Of a stretch of 64,000 nucleotides of DNA, positions 43,428-50,891 are shown piece by piece. Source of the DNA: CAYVUM01 sp964619055 (GTDB taxonomy: Bacteria; Pseudomonadota; Alphaproteobacteria; Rhodospirillales; Defluviicoccaceae); the NCBI GenBank assembly GCA_964619055.1, contig CAZUDB010000012.1, positions 1 to 64,000 of the forward strand, in the 5' to 3' direction. Below the pieces are notes generated by a model, which was not told the DNA's origin, made no database searches, and worked only from the letters and a program-made list of their open reading frames with translations. Each line of letters begins with the position of its first letter. The first letter of the stretch is position 1. The position numbers and the translations under genes are program-made.

Positions 43428-45760
43428 GGCCGGGCGTCCGCGTAGGCTTTGATCCGGATCAGCCCGTATGCGGCGAGACCCGCAGTCACTACGACGACGA
43501 TCTCACCGAGTGTGTCCAAGGCTCGGAAGTCGACGAGGATCACGTTAACAATATTCCGGCCATAGGCTTCGGGCACACTTACAGCCTCGAAGTAGTCAGT
43601 CAGGTGCCGGGACAGCGGCGTATCGATCACGGAGAGTGTGAGCACCGCCATCACACCGCCGAATGCGGTGGCGATCACGGCATGGATGTGCCGCCTCATT
43701 CGCGTGGTGTGCGCGGACTGCTGCAGCCGCGGCAGCCGTAGCATCAACACGGCCAGTATTACGACAAAGCAGATCTCAACCAAAAGCTGAGTCATGGCCA
43801 CATCCGGCGCGCCATGGATCAAGAACAGGAGCGCGATGCCCGAGCCGGCAAGGCCAAGGCCACAGACGGAGGTGAGGCGCGACCGAACAAACGCTGGCAG
43901 CAGCGTGCCGACAGCCACCAGAGCCAAAATCAAGCCTTCGAGGAGGCTAAGTGCGGGTCCATCCATATCGATGCGATCTCCGCTCGTGGCAAAAAGAGCC
44001 GCGCCGACACCAAGTGTCGTCGTCGTAAACAGCACGCCGAGGTACCAGCGGAGAGAGCCCGTTTGCATGGCCACCGTCAGGCCGGCGGCACCACGAGCAA
44101 AGCCGGCCATGATCAGATCATAGATGCTGTCGAAGGTTGCCGGCAGCCGCGCCAAGGTGCCCGCCAGGAAGGTTCGCACGGCCCGCTCTCGGGCCAACAG
44201 CAACAGCCCAATGCCCAGGGTCACCACACTGAGCAGGAGCGGTACATTTACGCCGTGCCACAGCGCCAGCTTAACTGCCGCCGGTGCGCCGAGGATAGAT
44301 GACACCGCCGGCTGAATCAGACTGTCAGAGATCAGAGGCGGCAGCAGACCAAAGGTTAGACCCAATGCGCCAAGAATGACCGGCCCTACCAGCATTGCAA
44401 AGGGCGTTGGGTGAGCAACGACAAGAGGCTCCTTAGGTCGCGCGAAGAAGGGCCGCAGCAACACAACGCCGGCAAGGAACACCATCAACCCGTTGGCGGC
44501 TACCGCCGCGGCGACCACCAGCACGGGCTCGGACGCAACCGCCAGCGCCCCCTCATATTTCAGCTCCTTGCCGATGAAGCCCAGGAATGGCGGAAATCCG
44601 GCCATAGAGAGCGTCGCGGCCGCTGTCGCCACCAACGTGATCGGCATGGCACGCGCAAGCCCGCCTAGTCGGTCTACCTCCCGGGTGCCAGTACCGTGAT
44701 CGATGATGCCAATGATGAGAAAGAGGGCGCACTTATACAATGAATGAACGAGCAGGAACGTAACGGCGGCGGCGATGGCGATCCTCGCGTCAGCGCCAAG
44801 AAACATGGTCAGGGTACCAAGCGCCATAACAGTCGTGTAGGCCAGCGCCAGCTTGAGATCGGTTTGGCGCACCGCCACGATCGATGCCCATACCGCCGTG
44901 ACGGCGCCAACGATGGTGAGCGTCCACATCCACAAGTCGGTACCGCCCAGCGTCGGGTGCAAGCGGGCAAGCAGATAGATCCCCGCCTTGACCATGGTCG
45001 CGGAATGCAGATAGGCGCTAATCGGAGTCGGCGCCGCCATCGCATTGGGCAGCCAGCCGTGGAACGGAAACTGCGCAGACTTGGTGAACGCACCGATCAG
45101 CACCAGGATCAGGATCGGCGCGTAAAGCGGGTGCCCCTGCAATCGGCCGCCCTGCGCTGTCACCTCGCTCAACACGAACGTGCCGCTGACATTGCCCAAA
45201 ATCAGAAGTCCGGCGAGCAGCGCCAAGCCACCGATGGCCGTAACCAACAGCGCCTGCCAGGCATTGCGCCGAGCACGGTCGTTATCGTGATCGAAGCCGA
45301 TCAACAGGAACGACGTCACCGTCGTCAGCTCCCAGAACACGAACAGTGTAATCAGGTCATCGGCCAGCACCAGACCGAGCATGGACGCCATGAACGCGAT
45401 CAGAATGATCAGTAGTCGCGCGGCGTGCGGGTGTCCCAGGAGATAAGCATGCGAATAGATCGCGATGAAGACGCCAATGCCGGTGATGAGCAGCCCGAAC
45501 AACAGGCTGAGACCGTCGATTCGAATGGCCAGCTCGACGCCAAGCGATGGCACCCAGGACATTGCGAGCCGAAGGGGCTCGCCAGCGCTAACTTGCGGAA
45601 CCAGCGTAACGAGCCAGCAGAATGTAGCCAGAGCCGAAAGCGCCATCGTCGCTGCGGCCACACGCGCCGCATTGGATGGTGCCCCCATCGACTTGGCCAT
45701 GCTGAACCCCACACTGAAACGGAACCGAAAACGCTCGGATGCCTCACCCGAGTTCACCAT
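43424..45760 (-). CDS. mrpA: Mrp Na+/H+ antiporter subunit A
   Basis: About 778 residues from ATG 45760; ATG 45700 (behind GTGGGG) and TTG 45778 are alternatives. NuoL-like core with LFVFWELTTVTSFLLIGF, KSAQFPFHGWLPNAMAAPTPISAYLHSA (quoted in part) and KCALFLIIGIIDHGTGTREV; the C-terminal part carries the MrpB-like domain (VDFRALDTLGEIVVVVTAGL). The first membrane helix usual at the N-terminus is not seen with any start: the region reads NSGEASERFRFRFSV. Complete A-G set, probably exporting Na+ or other monovalent cations for H+. Confidence 0.93.
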   Translation of the reverse strand: MVNSGEASERFRFRFSVGFSMAKSMGAPSNAARVAAATMALSALATFCWLVTLVPQVSAGEPLRLAMSWVPSLGVELAIRIDGLSLLFGLLITGIGVFIAIYSHAYLLGHPHAARLLIILIAFMASMLGLVLADDLITLFVFWELTTVTSFLLIGFDHDNDRARRNAWQALLVTAIGGLALLAGLLILGNVSGTFVLSEVTAQGGRLQGHPLYAPILILVLIGAFTKSAQFPFHGWLPNAMAAPTPISAYLHSATMVKAGIYLLARLHPTLGGTDLWMWTLTIVGAVTAVWASIVAVRQTDLKLALAYTTVMALGTLTMFLGADARIAIAAAVTFLLVHSLYKCALFLIIGIIDHGTGTREVDRLGGLARAMPITLVATAAATLSMAGFPPFLGFIGKELKYEGALAVASEPVLVVAAAVAANGLMVFLAGVVLLRPFFARPKEPLVVAHPTPFAMLVGPVILGALGLTFGLLPPLISDSLIQPAVSSILGAPAAVKLALWHGVNVPLLLSVVTLGIGLLLLARERAVRTFLAGTLARLPATFDSIYDLIMAGFARGAAGLTVAMQTGSLRWYLGVLFTTTTLGVGAALFATSGDRIDMDGPALSLLEGLILALVAVGTLLPAFVRSRLTSVCGLGLAGSGIALLFLIHGAPDVAMTQLLVEICFVVILAVLMLRLPRLQQSAHTTRMRRHIHAVIATAFGGVMAVLTLSVIDTPLSRHLTDYFEAVSVPEAYGRNIVNVILVDFRALDTLGEIVVVVTAGLAAYGLIRIKAYADARP

Positions 45761-45869
45761 ATGGTTACAATGCTGCAATGCATCAAATCGATTTTAGGGG
45801 ATTGTTTTGAAAGTAACAGCCTATCAATGGATGGGCACTTTCCCTATACTCCGGAGTTCGGCTTCGTGC

Positions 45870-46802
45870 TTAAGGCTTGCCGAGCGGCAGTGGGGTCACC
45901 TCCGGCACCTGACGTGACAACGACTCCCGGATGTGTGTCGCCAGCGCCAGATATTCGGCTCGGCGGGCCGATTGCTCCCGCCAGACCAGGCCGATATCGC
46001 GGCTAGGCGCGGGCTCATGAAAGGGCCGCACCGTCAGCCGCTCATCGTCGCGGGCTTCGGCTCTGACGTAAAGCGCCGGCAAAAACGTCGCGCCCACGTC
46101 CATGGCGGCCATTTGCCGAAGGGTATCCAGGCTCGTGGTTGCGAAATCCAGCAGCGGCGTAGCGCCATACTCACGGCACAACGTCAGCACCTTGCCATAA
46201 AGGCTGTGTCCGGTTTCCAGCGCCAGGATCGTTAAGCCGCGAAGATCGCTTAAGTCGAGCACGTCTTTGGCGCGAAGCGGGTGGTGGCACGGAAGGGCCA
46301 GCCAAAGCGGCTCGCGAAACACCTCGATACTGGAGACGCCCGATCGCTTTGTTGGCACCGTCAAGATCAGCAGATCCAGATCGCCATCCTCAAGGCGGCG
46401 CAGCAGGTCTTCGGCTGTGCCCTCCCGAAGGTAGAGGGTCAGGTCGGGGTAGCGCTCATGGAGGAAGGGCAAGACCTGCGGGAGGAGATAAGGGCCGAGG
46501 GACGGCAGGACACCGAGACGCAGCGTGCCTTCCAAGATATGTCGGCCGCGCTCGGTTAGATCGACGATGTCTTGCACATCCCGGAGAACGCCCCGAGCCT
46601 TTTCGACCACTTCGCGCCCGATCGGTGTCAGCACGACACGCCGGCGGCTGCGCTCCACCAATTGCACGCGTAGGCGCTCTTCGAGCTCACGGATCTGATC
46701 ACTCAGCGTCGGCTGGCTGACATGGCACACGTCTGCGGCCCGGCGAAAGTTCAGTTGATCGGCCAAAGCCACCAGGTAGCGGAACTGACGCAGTGTCGGC
46801 AT
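45870..46802 (-). CDS. OxyR-like LysR regulator lacking the peroxidatic cysteine
   Basis: 310 residues. Winged HTH at 1-60 (PTLRQFRYLVALADQLNFRRAADVCHVSQPTLSDQIRELE, quoted in part). Overall layout follows OxyR: the LETGHSLYGKVLTLCREYGA segment aligns with the OxyR redox loop. Ser200 stands where E. coli OxyR has Cys199, while Cys209 matches the resolving Cys208 at the same spacing. It cannot therefore form the usual C199-C208 disulfide. It is divergent from the two zeta-like genes, separated by 198 bases. Confidence 0.88.
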   Translation of the reverse strand: MPTLRQFRYLVALADQLNFRRAADVCHVSQPTLSDQIRELEERLRVQLVERSRRRVVLTPIGREVVEKARGVLRDVQDIVDLTERGRHILEGTLRLGVLPSLGPYLLPQVLPFLHERYPDLTLYLREGTAEDLLRRLEDGDLDLLILTVPTKRSGVSSIEVFREPLWLALPCHHPLRAKDVLDLSDLRGLTILALETGHSLYGKVLTLCREYGATPLLDFATTSLDTLRQMAAMDVGATFLPALYVRAEARDDERLTVRPFHEPAPSRDIGLVWREQSARRAEYLALATHIRESLSRQVPEVTPLPLGKP

Positions 46803-47000
46803 GAGGCAGCGAGCCGTTGTCGTTGAGACAGTGCGATGACGACCGCACAGCTAGCATATAGAAAATTACGATCAAACAGCAGTCTGAAATCGATTGGATC
46901 TCTTGAGGGATTGCTACTTGCTCTTAACTGCGGAGTCGTAAAATGGTTCGGTTGGATAACCCTTCGCAAATTCACTGACCGCGCCAGGCCCCAAGGACAG

Positions 47001-47390
47001 ATGAGATCCATTATGGAATCTGTTTTCGCCGAAACGGCGTCGTCAGGGACCTACGTGCCGCTGGCTGCAACCCTGGATCAGGCCGTTCCTCATCGGCGCA
47101 ACTACTGCTTCGGCTTGTGGGCTGCCAGCGAGTTGGAGATCGCGGGTTCCGCCGCCGAGGATTACGCCAAGGATGTTGCTGGGGTTGGCGACCGGGTTGT
47201 TGGCGACGAACGGCTCGTTCGCCTCATCGATGTCGATATGGCCGCCTACCGGCGAGACGTTAACCTTTCGACAATCTGGCAACGGCTTAATCGCTGCGAA
47301 TTTCTGGCCAGCTGGGAAGCTGCGGGTATGCCGAACATTGCCGTGATGTCGGTGGACCCAGGCCATGACACTCTCGCAATCCATCGCTGA
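47001..47390 (+). CDS. Divergent F1-ATPase inhibitor zeta-subunit homologue (DUF1476), copy 1
   Basis: 129 residues from ATG 47001 behind AAGGACAG (ATG 47013 possible). After a variable leader come RRNYCFGLWAASELEIAG, AEDYAKDVA, RLVRLIDVDMAAYRRDVN and the closing helix LNRCEFLASWE. These follow the zeta-subunit pattern (RNxLLGLWAA, YAKEV, D(L)DAAG). The conserved N-terminal inhibitory segment is not obvious. Known zeta blocks ATP hydrolysis by F1. This copy is too divergent to assume that activity. It is 16 bases upstream of copy 2. Confidence 0.7.
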   Translation: MRSIMESVFAETASSGTYVPLAATLDQAVPHRRNYCFGLWAASELEIAGSAAEDYAKDVAGVGDRVVGDERLVRLIDVDMAAYRRDVNLSTIWQRLNRCEFLASWEAAGMPNIAVMSVDPGHDTLAIHR

Positions 47391-47406
47391 ACGAAAAGGA
47401 AATGCC

Positions 47407-47754
47407 ATGCAACACGCCGCTACCGTCGTTTCCGAAGAAAACACTCTGGACGAGGCTCTGCCCTGCGAAGGCAAGATGACTTCCATCATCGCGCACCGGA
47501 ATCGCCTTGTGGCCCATTGGGCCGCAAGCCTCATGAAGTTGTCGTCCGCCGAGGTGCGCAATTATGGTAACACCATTGTTGCGCTCGGCTGCCAGCCCGA
47601 CGGTGAGGCCGAAATCATCGATCGCTTGGCGACCGATTTTGCCGAGCGCCACATCGGGGTCGATCCGGATCGCGTGTTGCAGGAGTTTGGCTCCGCCTTG
47701 CTCGTGGCGGAGCGCTGCCTCATGCACGGCGATCACTGGTCCGAAGCGGCCTGA
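47407..47754 (+). CDS. Divergent F1-ATPase inhibitor zeta-subunit homologue (DUF1476), copy 2
   Basis: 115 residues, ATG behind GAAAAGGAAATGCC. AHRNRLVAHWAASLMKLSSAEVRNYGNTIV, then IDRLATDFAERHIGVDPDRVL and a terminal helix, follow the same order as copy 1 (quoted in parts). Tandem pair with no other gene between. Members of this family are normally single-copy, near 105 residues. Confidence 0.65.
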   Translation: MQHAATVVSEENTLDEALPCEGKMTSIIAHRNRLVAHWAASLMKLSSAEVRNYGNTIVALGCQPDGEAEIIDRLATDFAERHIGVDPDRVLQEFGSALLVAERCLMHGDHWSEAA

Positions 47755-48025
47755 CGATCGACCCGCTCTCGCGCCGATGTGGTGGCTTCGGCGCGATTTC
47801 GTTCGCGGCAAACTGCGGCGACGTGTTTGTCAACACGGAGTCCCATGCAAGCCAAAAGCCTGGCGCTCCCCGACCTGACCACGCATCACGTTGGTGAAAA
47901 TGGATCGTTCGGATTGGCTTGCGCGATCAGCGTGGTGATTTGCTCATGGCCCGGCTTCGGCGGTTCTCGCCGTTCGGTCGTGGCGCAGCCAGACCCCTTT
48001 TCAATATTACCCGTTAAGGCCACGA

Positions 48026-48043
48026 CGTTTCAAATTTGAAACG
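48026..48043. promoter_or_regulatory. Upstream palindrome 1 (candidate enhancer site)
   Basis: CGTTTCAAATTTGAAACG is a perfect 18-bp palindrome, about 140 bases upstream of the -24/-12 element. With palindrome 2 it shares TTTCA-N4-TGAAA. This is a normal distance for enhancer sites of sigma-54 activators. Confidence 0.6.
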
Positions 48044-48048
48044 AATAG

Positions 48049-48066
48049 CGTTTCAGATCTGAAATA
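48049..48066. promoter_or_regulatory. Upstream palindrome 2 (candidate enhancer site)
   Basis: CGTTTCAGATCTGAAATA, with a perfect core TTTCAGATCTGAAA. Centre-to-centre distance to palindrome 1 is 23 bp, about two helical turns, so both sites would face nearly the same side of the DNA. Confidence 0.6.
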
Positions 48067-48181
48067 ATCTCACTTCTAAAACTCGGAATCGACGCTTTCC
48101 GACTCCCTCCTCCGCGAATTCCGTCCGAAATTCCCTCTATATTTCAATTGAATACAGAAGTTGTCTCGGTCTTTTTGCCGC

Positions 48182-48197
48182 TGGCACATCTTTTGCG
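48182..48197 (+). promoter_or_regulatory. Sigma-54 (-24/-12) promoter of the repeat-protein operon
   Basis: TGGCACATCTTTTGCG: GG at 48183-48184 and GC at 48195-48196 separated by exactly 10 bases, close to the consensus TGGCACG-N4-TTGCA. A start near 48208 gives a leader of about 125 bases before the ATG at 48332. Confidence 0.7.
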
Positions 48198-48303
48198 TGT
48201 GGGCATTAAGCTGGCTCGCCAACGCTGGTGGGGGTGGCCGGTTAATGCCTCTTCGCATGTGAGTTGGCGGAACGCCATCCACGCTGTGAGGGAGGAGATC
48301 AAA

Positions 48304-48459
48304 ATGTGTAACCTCGTGTGGAGCAAAACTGATGAACTTGACGAAACTGAAGCTGCTGGGCGCCGTATCCGCGATCGCGTTGGCAATGGCCTACGGTCTT
48401 CCCGCCCAAGCGCAGAACACGGTCCGCGGCAACGACGGCAGCAATGTCGCCACCGATGA
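48304..48459 (+). CDS. Possible leader/overlapping small ORF
   Basis: ATG 48304 has the best ribosome-binding site of the region (GGGAGGAGATC, 8 bases upstream) yet opens a different frame from the repeat protein: 51 codons beginning MCNLVWSK and overlapping its first 128 bases. The peptide has no recognisable features. It may be a leader that influences translation of the main gene, or not be used. Confidence 0.25.
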   Translation: MCNLVWSKTDELDETEAAGRRIRDRVGNGLRSSRPSAEHGPRQRRQQCRHR

Positions 48460-50392
48460 CGCGACGGCGAACGCGAATTCCAACAACACTCAAAACACCG
48501 ATAATAGCAACAACGACCAAGACACGACGAACACAACACAAACAGACAACAGCGATAACAGCAACAACGATCAAGATACTACGACAACGACACAAACTGA
48601 TAACAGCGATAACAGCAACACTCAAGCGGACAACAGCAATCAAGGTAACAACTCAAACAACACGCAGACCACCACCCAAACCGATAACAGCGACAACAGC
48701 AATAACGATCAGGACACGACCACAACGACGCAAACAGACAACAGCGACAACAGCAATACACAGACAGATAACAGCGATAACAGCAACAACGATCAAGATA
48801 CTACGACGACGACACAGACAGACAACAGCAATCAGGGCAATAATTCCAATAACACGCAGACCACCACCCAAACCGACAACAGCGACAACAGCAATAACGA
48901 CCAAGACACTACGACGAACACGACGCAAACTGATAACAGTCTAACGAACAGCCAAAACACGACAAACAACAACGACGCCGATACCACGACCACGACGGAC
49001 AACAGTCTCACGGATAGTCAGAACAACAACGCCCAAACGAACAACAGCACCAACCTAACGGACAGCCAAAATACGGCAACCAACACGACCAACAACAACG
49101 ACGCAGACACCACGACCACCACCGACAACAGCCTGACGGACAGCCAGAACACAACCAATAACACCACGACCAACACCGATCAGAGCCTGACGGACAGCCA
49201 GAACACGGCGACGACCACAAACACCGATCAGAGCCTAACGGACAGCCAAAACACGGCGACGACTACAAACACCGATCAGAGCCTGACGGACAGCCAGAAC
49301 ACGGCAACGACCACCACCACGAATAGCAACAACACAACCACGACCTCGACTCAGGTTCCTGTTGATATTCAGGACGTCGGGCTCGGTCTGGCTGGTGCGG
49401 GCGCCAGCAATGGCAGCACGGCTCAAAACGACGCGCAGTCGGCGGGTAATGGCAACAACGCCAATGACAACAGCTCGGTGGCCGATAACGACACCACAAC
49501 AACCCTGACCGATAGCCAAAACACAACAAACACAAACACAAATACAAACAACAACGACAACAGCAACCAAGGTAACAACAACAGCACGAACACAGCCACT
49601 AACACCAATACAAACAACAACGATAACAGCAACCAAGGTAACAACAACAGCACGAATACAGCCACTAACACCAATCAAACTGATCAAAGCAACCAGAACA
49701 ACAACAGCAGCACAAACACTGCAACCAACACCAACACGAATACGGACAACCGGGATCAGAGCGCCGGCCGTAATGACAACAGTGTGACGGAGACAAGCAG
49801 CCGGAATACTGACAACAGCGTCGTCGACAACCGGGATCAGAGCGCCGGCCGTAACGACAATAGTGTGACGGAGACAAGCAGCCGCAACACTGACAACAGC
49901 GTCGTCGATAATCGCGACCAAAGCGCAGGCCGTAACGACAACAGCGTTTCGGAAAACAACAGCCGGAACACCACCACCACCACAACCCAAACCGACAACA
50001 GCAACCAGGGTAACAACTCCAACAACACGCAGACCACGACCCAGACCGACAACAGCAATCAGGGTAACAACTCTAACAACACCGCCAGCAACACCAACAA
50101 CGACAACAGTGTCGGCAGCGGTGCGGGTGCCAGCGGCGGCACGAGCCTGATTGCCGGGGCCGGCATTATCGGCAATTTGGGCGATGTCAGCGCCAATGTG
50201 TCCGGCCTCAGTGTCAACGGTGCCGGCGCGGCGGGTGAAGGCAGCCTGATCCCGGGCCTGACAACCGGCTCCATCAACGGCGCCAACGTCAGTGGCAACA
50301 CCGGCATCACGCAATCCGGCGTGAGCACGGGCGTCGGCAACTCGATCTCGCAGGGCGTGAACTTCAGCGCGACCATAAGCGGCCTCGAGTAA
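48332..50392 (+). CDS. Secreted Asn/Thr/Asp/Ser/Gln-rich repeat protein (candidate fibre subunit)
   Basis: 686 residues from ATG 48332 (GGAG at 48320-48323). Signal peptide 1-28 (LLGAVSAIALAMAYGLPAQA). Residues about 35-600 are built from degenerate polar repeats such as TQTDNSDNSNNDQD, NSNQGNNSNNTQTT, SLTDSQNTATTTNTDQ and NRDQSAGRNDNSVTE, interrupted once by a hydrophobic linker (VPVDIQDVGLGLAGAGASN, about 345-365). The last ~85 residues are Gly/Ala/Ser/Val-rich and strand-like. No Cys and almost no aromatic residues. The composition and repeats recall amyloid or beta-solenoid surface fibres; no named family is recognised. It heads a sigma-54 operon with a C39 peptidase. Confidence 0.85.
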   Translation: MNLTKLKLLGAVSAIALAMAYGLPAQAQNTVRGNDGSNVATDDATANANSNNTQNTDNSNNDQDTTNTTQTDNSDNSNNDQDTTTTTQTDNSDNSNTQADNSNQGNNSNNTQTTTQTDNSDNSNNDQDTTTTTQTDNSDNSNTQTDNSDNSNNDQDTTTTTQTDNSNQGNNSNNTQTTTQTDNSDNSNNDQDTTTNTTQTDNSLTNSQNTTNNNDADTTTTTDNSLTDSQNNNAQTNNSTNLTDSQNTATNTTNNNDADTTTTTDNSLTDSQNTTNNTTTNTDQSLTDSQNTATTTNTDQSLTDSQNTATTTNTDQSLTDSQNTATTTTTNSNNTTTTSTQVPVDIQDVGLGLAGAGASNGSTAQNDAQSAGNGNNANDNSSVADNDTTTTLTDSQNTTNTNTNTNNNDNSNQGNNNSTNTATNTNTNNNDNSNQGNNNSTNTATNTNQTDQSNQNNNSSTNTATNTNTNTDNRDQSAGRNDNSVTETSSRNTDNSVVDNRDQSAGRNDNSVTETSSRNTDNSVVDNRDQSAGRNDNSVSENNSRNTTTTTTQTDNSNQGNNSNNTQTTTQTDNSNQGNNSNNTASNTNNDNSVGSGAGASGGTSLIAGAGIIGNLGDVSANVSGLSVNGAGAAGEGSLIPGLTTGSINGANVSGNTGITQSGVSTGVGNSISQGVNFSATISGLE
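49178..49321 (+). repeat. Three tandem 48-bp repeats inside the repeat protein
   Basis: Units start at 49178, 49226 and 49274 and each encodes DQSLTDSQNTATTTNT with a few silent or conservative changes. Near-identity at DNA level points to recent slippage or recombination. Confidence 0.8.
49745..49972 (+). repeat. Three tandem 81-bp repeats inside the repeat protein
   Basis: Units start at 49745, 49826 and 49907 and encode a 27-residue block that begins DNRDQSAGRNDNSV; the third is truncated and diverges after NSVSENNSRNT. Confidence 0.8.
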
Positions 50393-50404
50393 GCACTTGG
50401 TTCT

Positions 50405-50446
50405 TGGGTCGGTGGGCTTTCGGGTTCGCCGACCCAGCCTTTCTTA
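50405..50446 (+). terminator. Hairpin attenuator after the repeat-protein gene
   Basis: TGGGTCGG pairs with CCGACCCA (50405-50412 and 50429-50436; inner G-U extensions), followed by GCCTTTCTTA. It starts 12 bases after the stop and before the next operon gene, so partial termination would give more repeat protein than peptidase. Confidence 0.55.
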
Positions 50447-50484
50447 GTGGCTTGTGGGACACGTTTTCTTTGGAGCTGAAAAAA

Positions 50485-50859
50485 ATGAGAACCGAATGGT
50501 TCATGGGACTGCTGATTGCTGCGGCCTGGCTGGTTGGGGTGCCGGTTGCCACAGCGGACGAAGCGTCCACGGCAGCCTCGGCGTCATCGCCGTTTGCAGC
50601 CATGGAGCCGCTATCGGCGGCCGAAATGTCCGCCTACGCGGGTGGCGCCGATACCTTCTTGGTTGAACAAGGAAGCTTGATGGTCAACAGCGGCACGGCC
50701 GTCGGCACGTCCATCGACAATGCGCTTTCGAACGTCACGGCCGGCTTTATTTCCGGCACTATGGTCAACAGCAATTCCGGGTTCACCACGGTCGTCAACA
50801 ACACCGGCAGTGCAGCCGCCATCGCCGTAAACACCTCCGTCACCATCAACCTCCAATAG
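50485..50859 (+). CDS. Small exported protein with double-glycine motif
   Basis: 124 residues from ATG 50485 (GGAG at 50472-50475). Signal peptide 1-24 (MGLLIAAAWLVGVPVATA). Residues 43-54 read LSAAEMSAYAGG, matching the double-glycine leader consensus at every key position (L-12, S-11, E-8, M-7, Y-4, G-2, G-1). The remaining 70 residues are Asn/Ser/Thr/Val-rich and beta-prone (MVNSGTAVGTSIDN; FTTVVNNTGSAAAIAVNTSV). No family recognised. Possible minor subunit or nucleator, matured by the C39 peptidase encoded 33 bases downstream. Confidence 0.8.
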   Translation: MRTEWFMGLLIAAAWLVGVPVATADEASTAASASSPFAAMEPLSAAEMSAYAGGADTFLVEQGSLMVNSGTAVGTSIDNALSNVTAGFISGTMVNSNSGFTTVVNNTGSAAAIAVNTSVTINLQ

Positions 50860-50891
50860 TCCTGAGACTCTTGCACCGGATGGAGGCTGGT

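Larger units (their letters stand above)
47755..48331. other. 577-bp control region of the repeat-protein operon
   Basis: No supported gene. It contains two tandem palindromes (48026-48066), a further partial palindrome TTCAATTGAA at 48143-48152, a sigma-54 promoter at 48183-48196 and the leader with a strong GGAGG site at 48291. A 64-codon frame at 47845-48039 was seen but has no convincing features. Confidence 0.6.

Noticed and set aside
47845..48039. 64-codon frame beginning MQAKSLALPD
   Set aside because: A weak GGAG precedes it, but the product has no features and its end runs into the palindromic control region.
48332..50100. Tandem repeats that could suggest a CRISPR array
   Set aside because: The repeats are in frame, code for the fibre protein and lack regular unique spacers.
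49235..50314. 359-codon minus-strand frame antisense to the repeat protein
   Set aside because: Its Val/Gly/Ala-rich product is a mirror of the low-complexity plus-strand repeats; it has no domain or ribosome-binding site.
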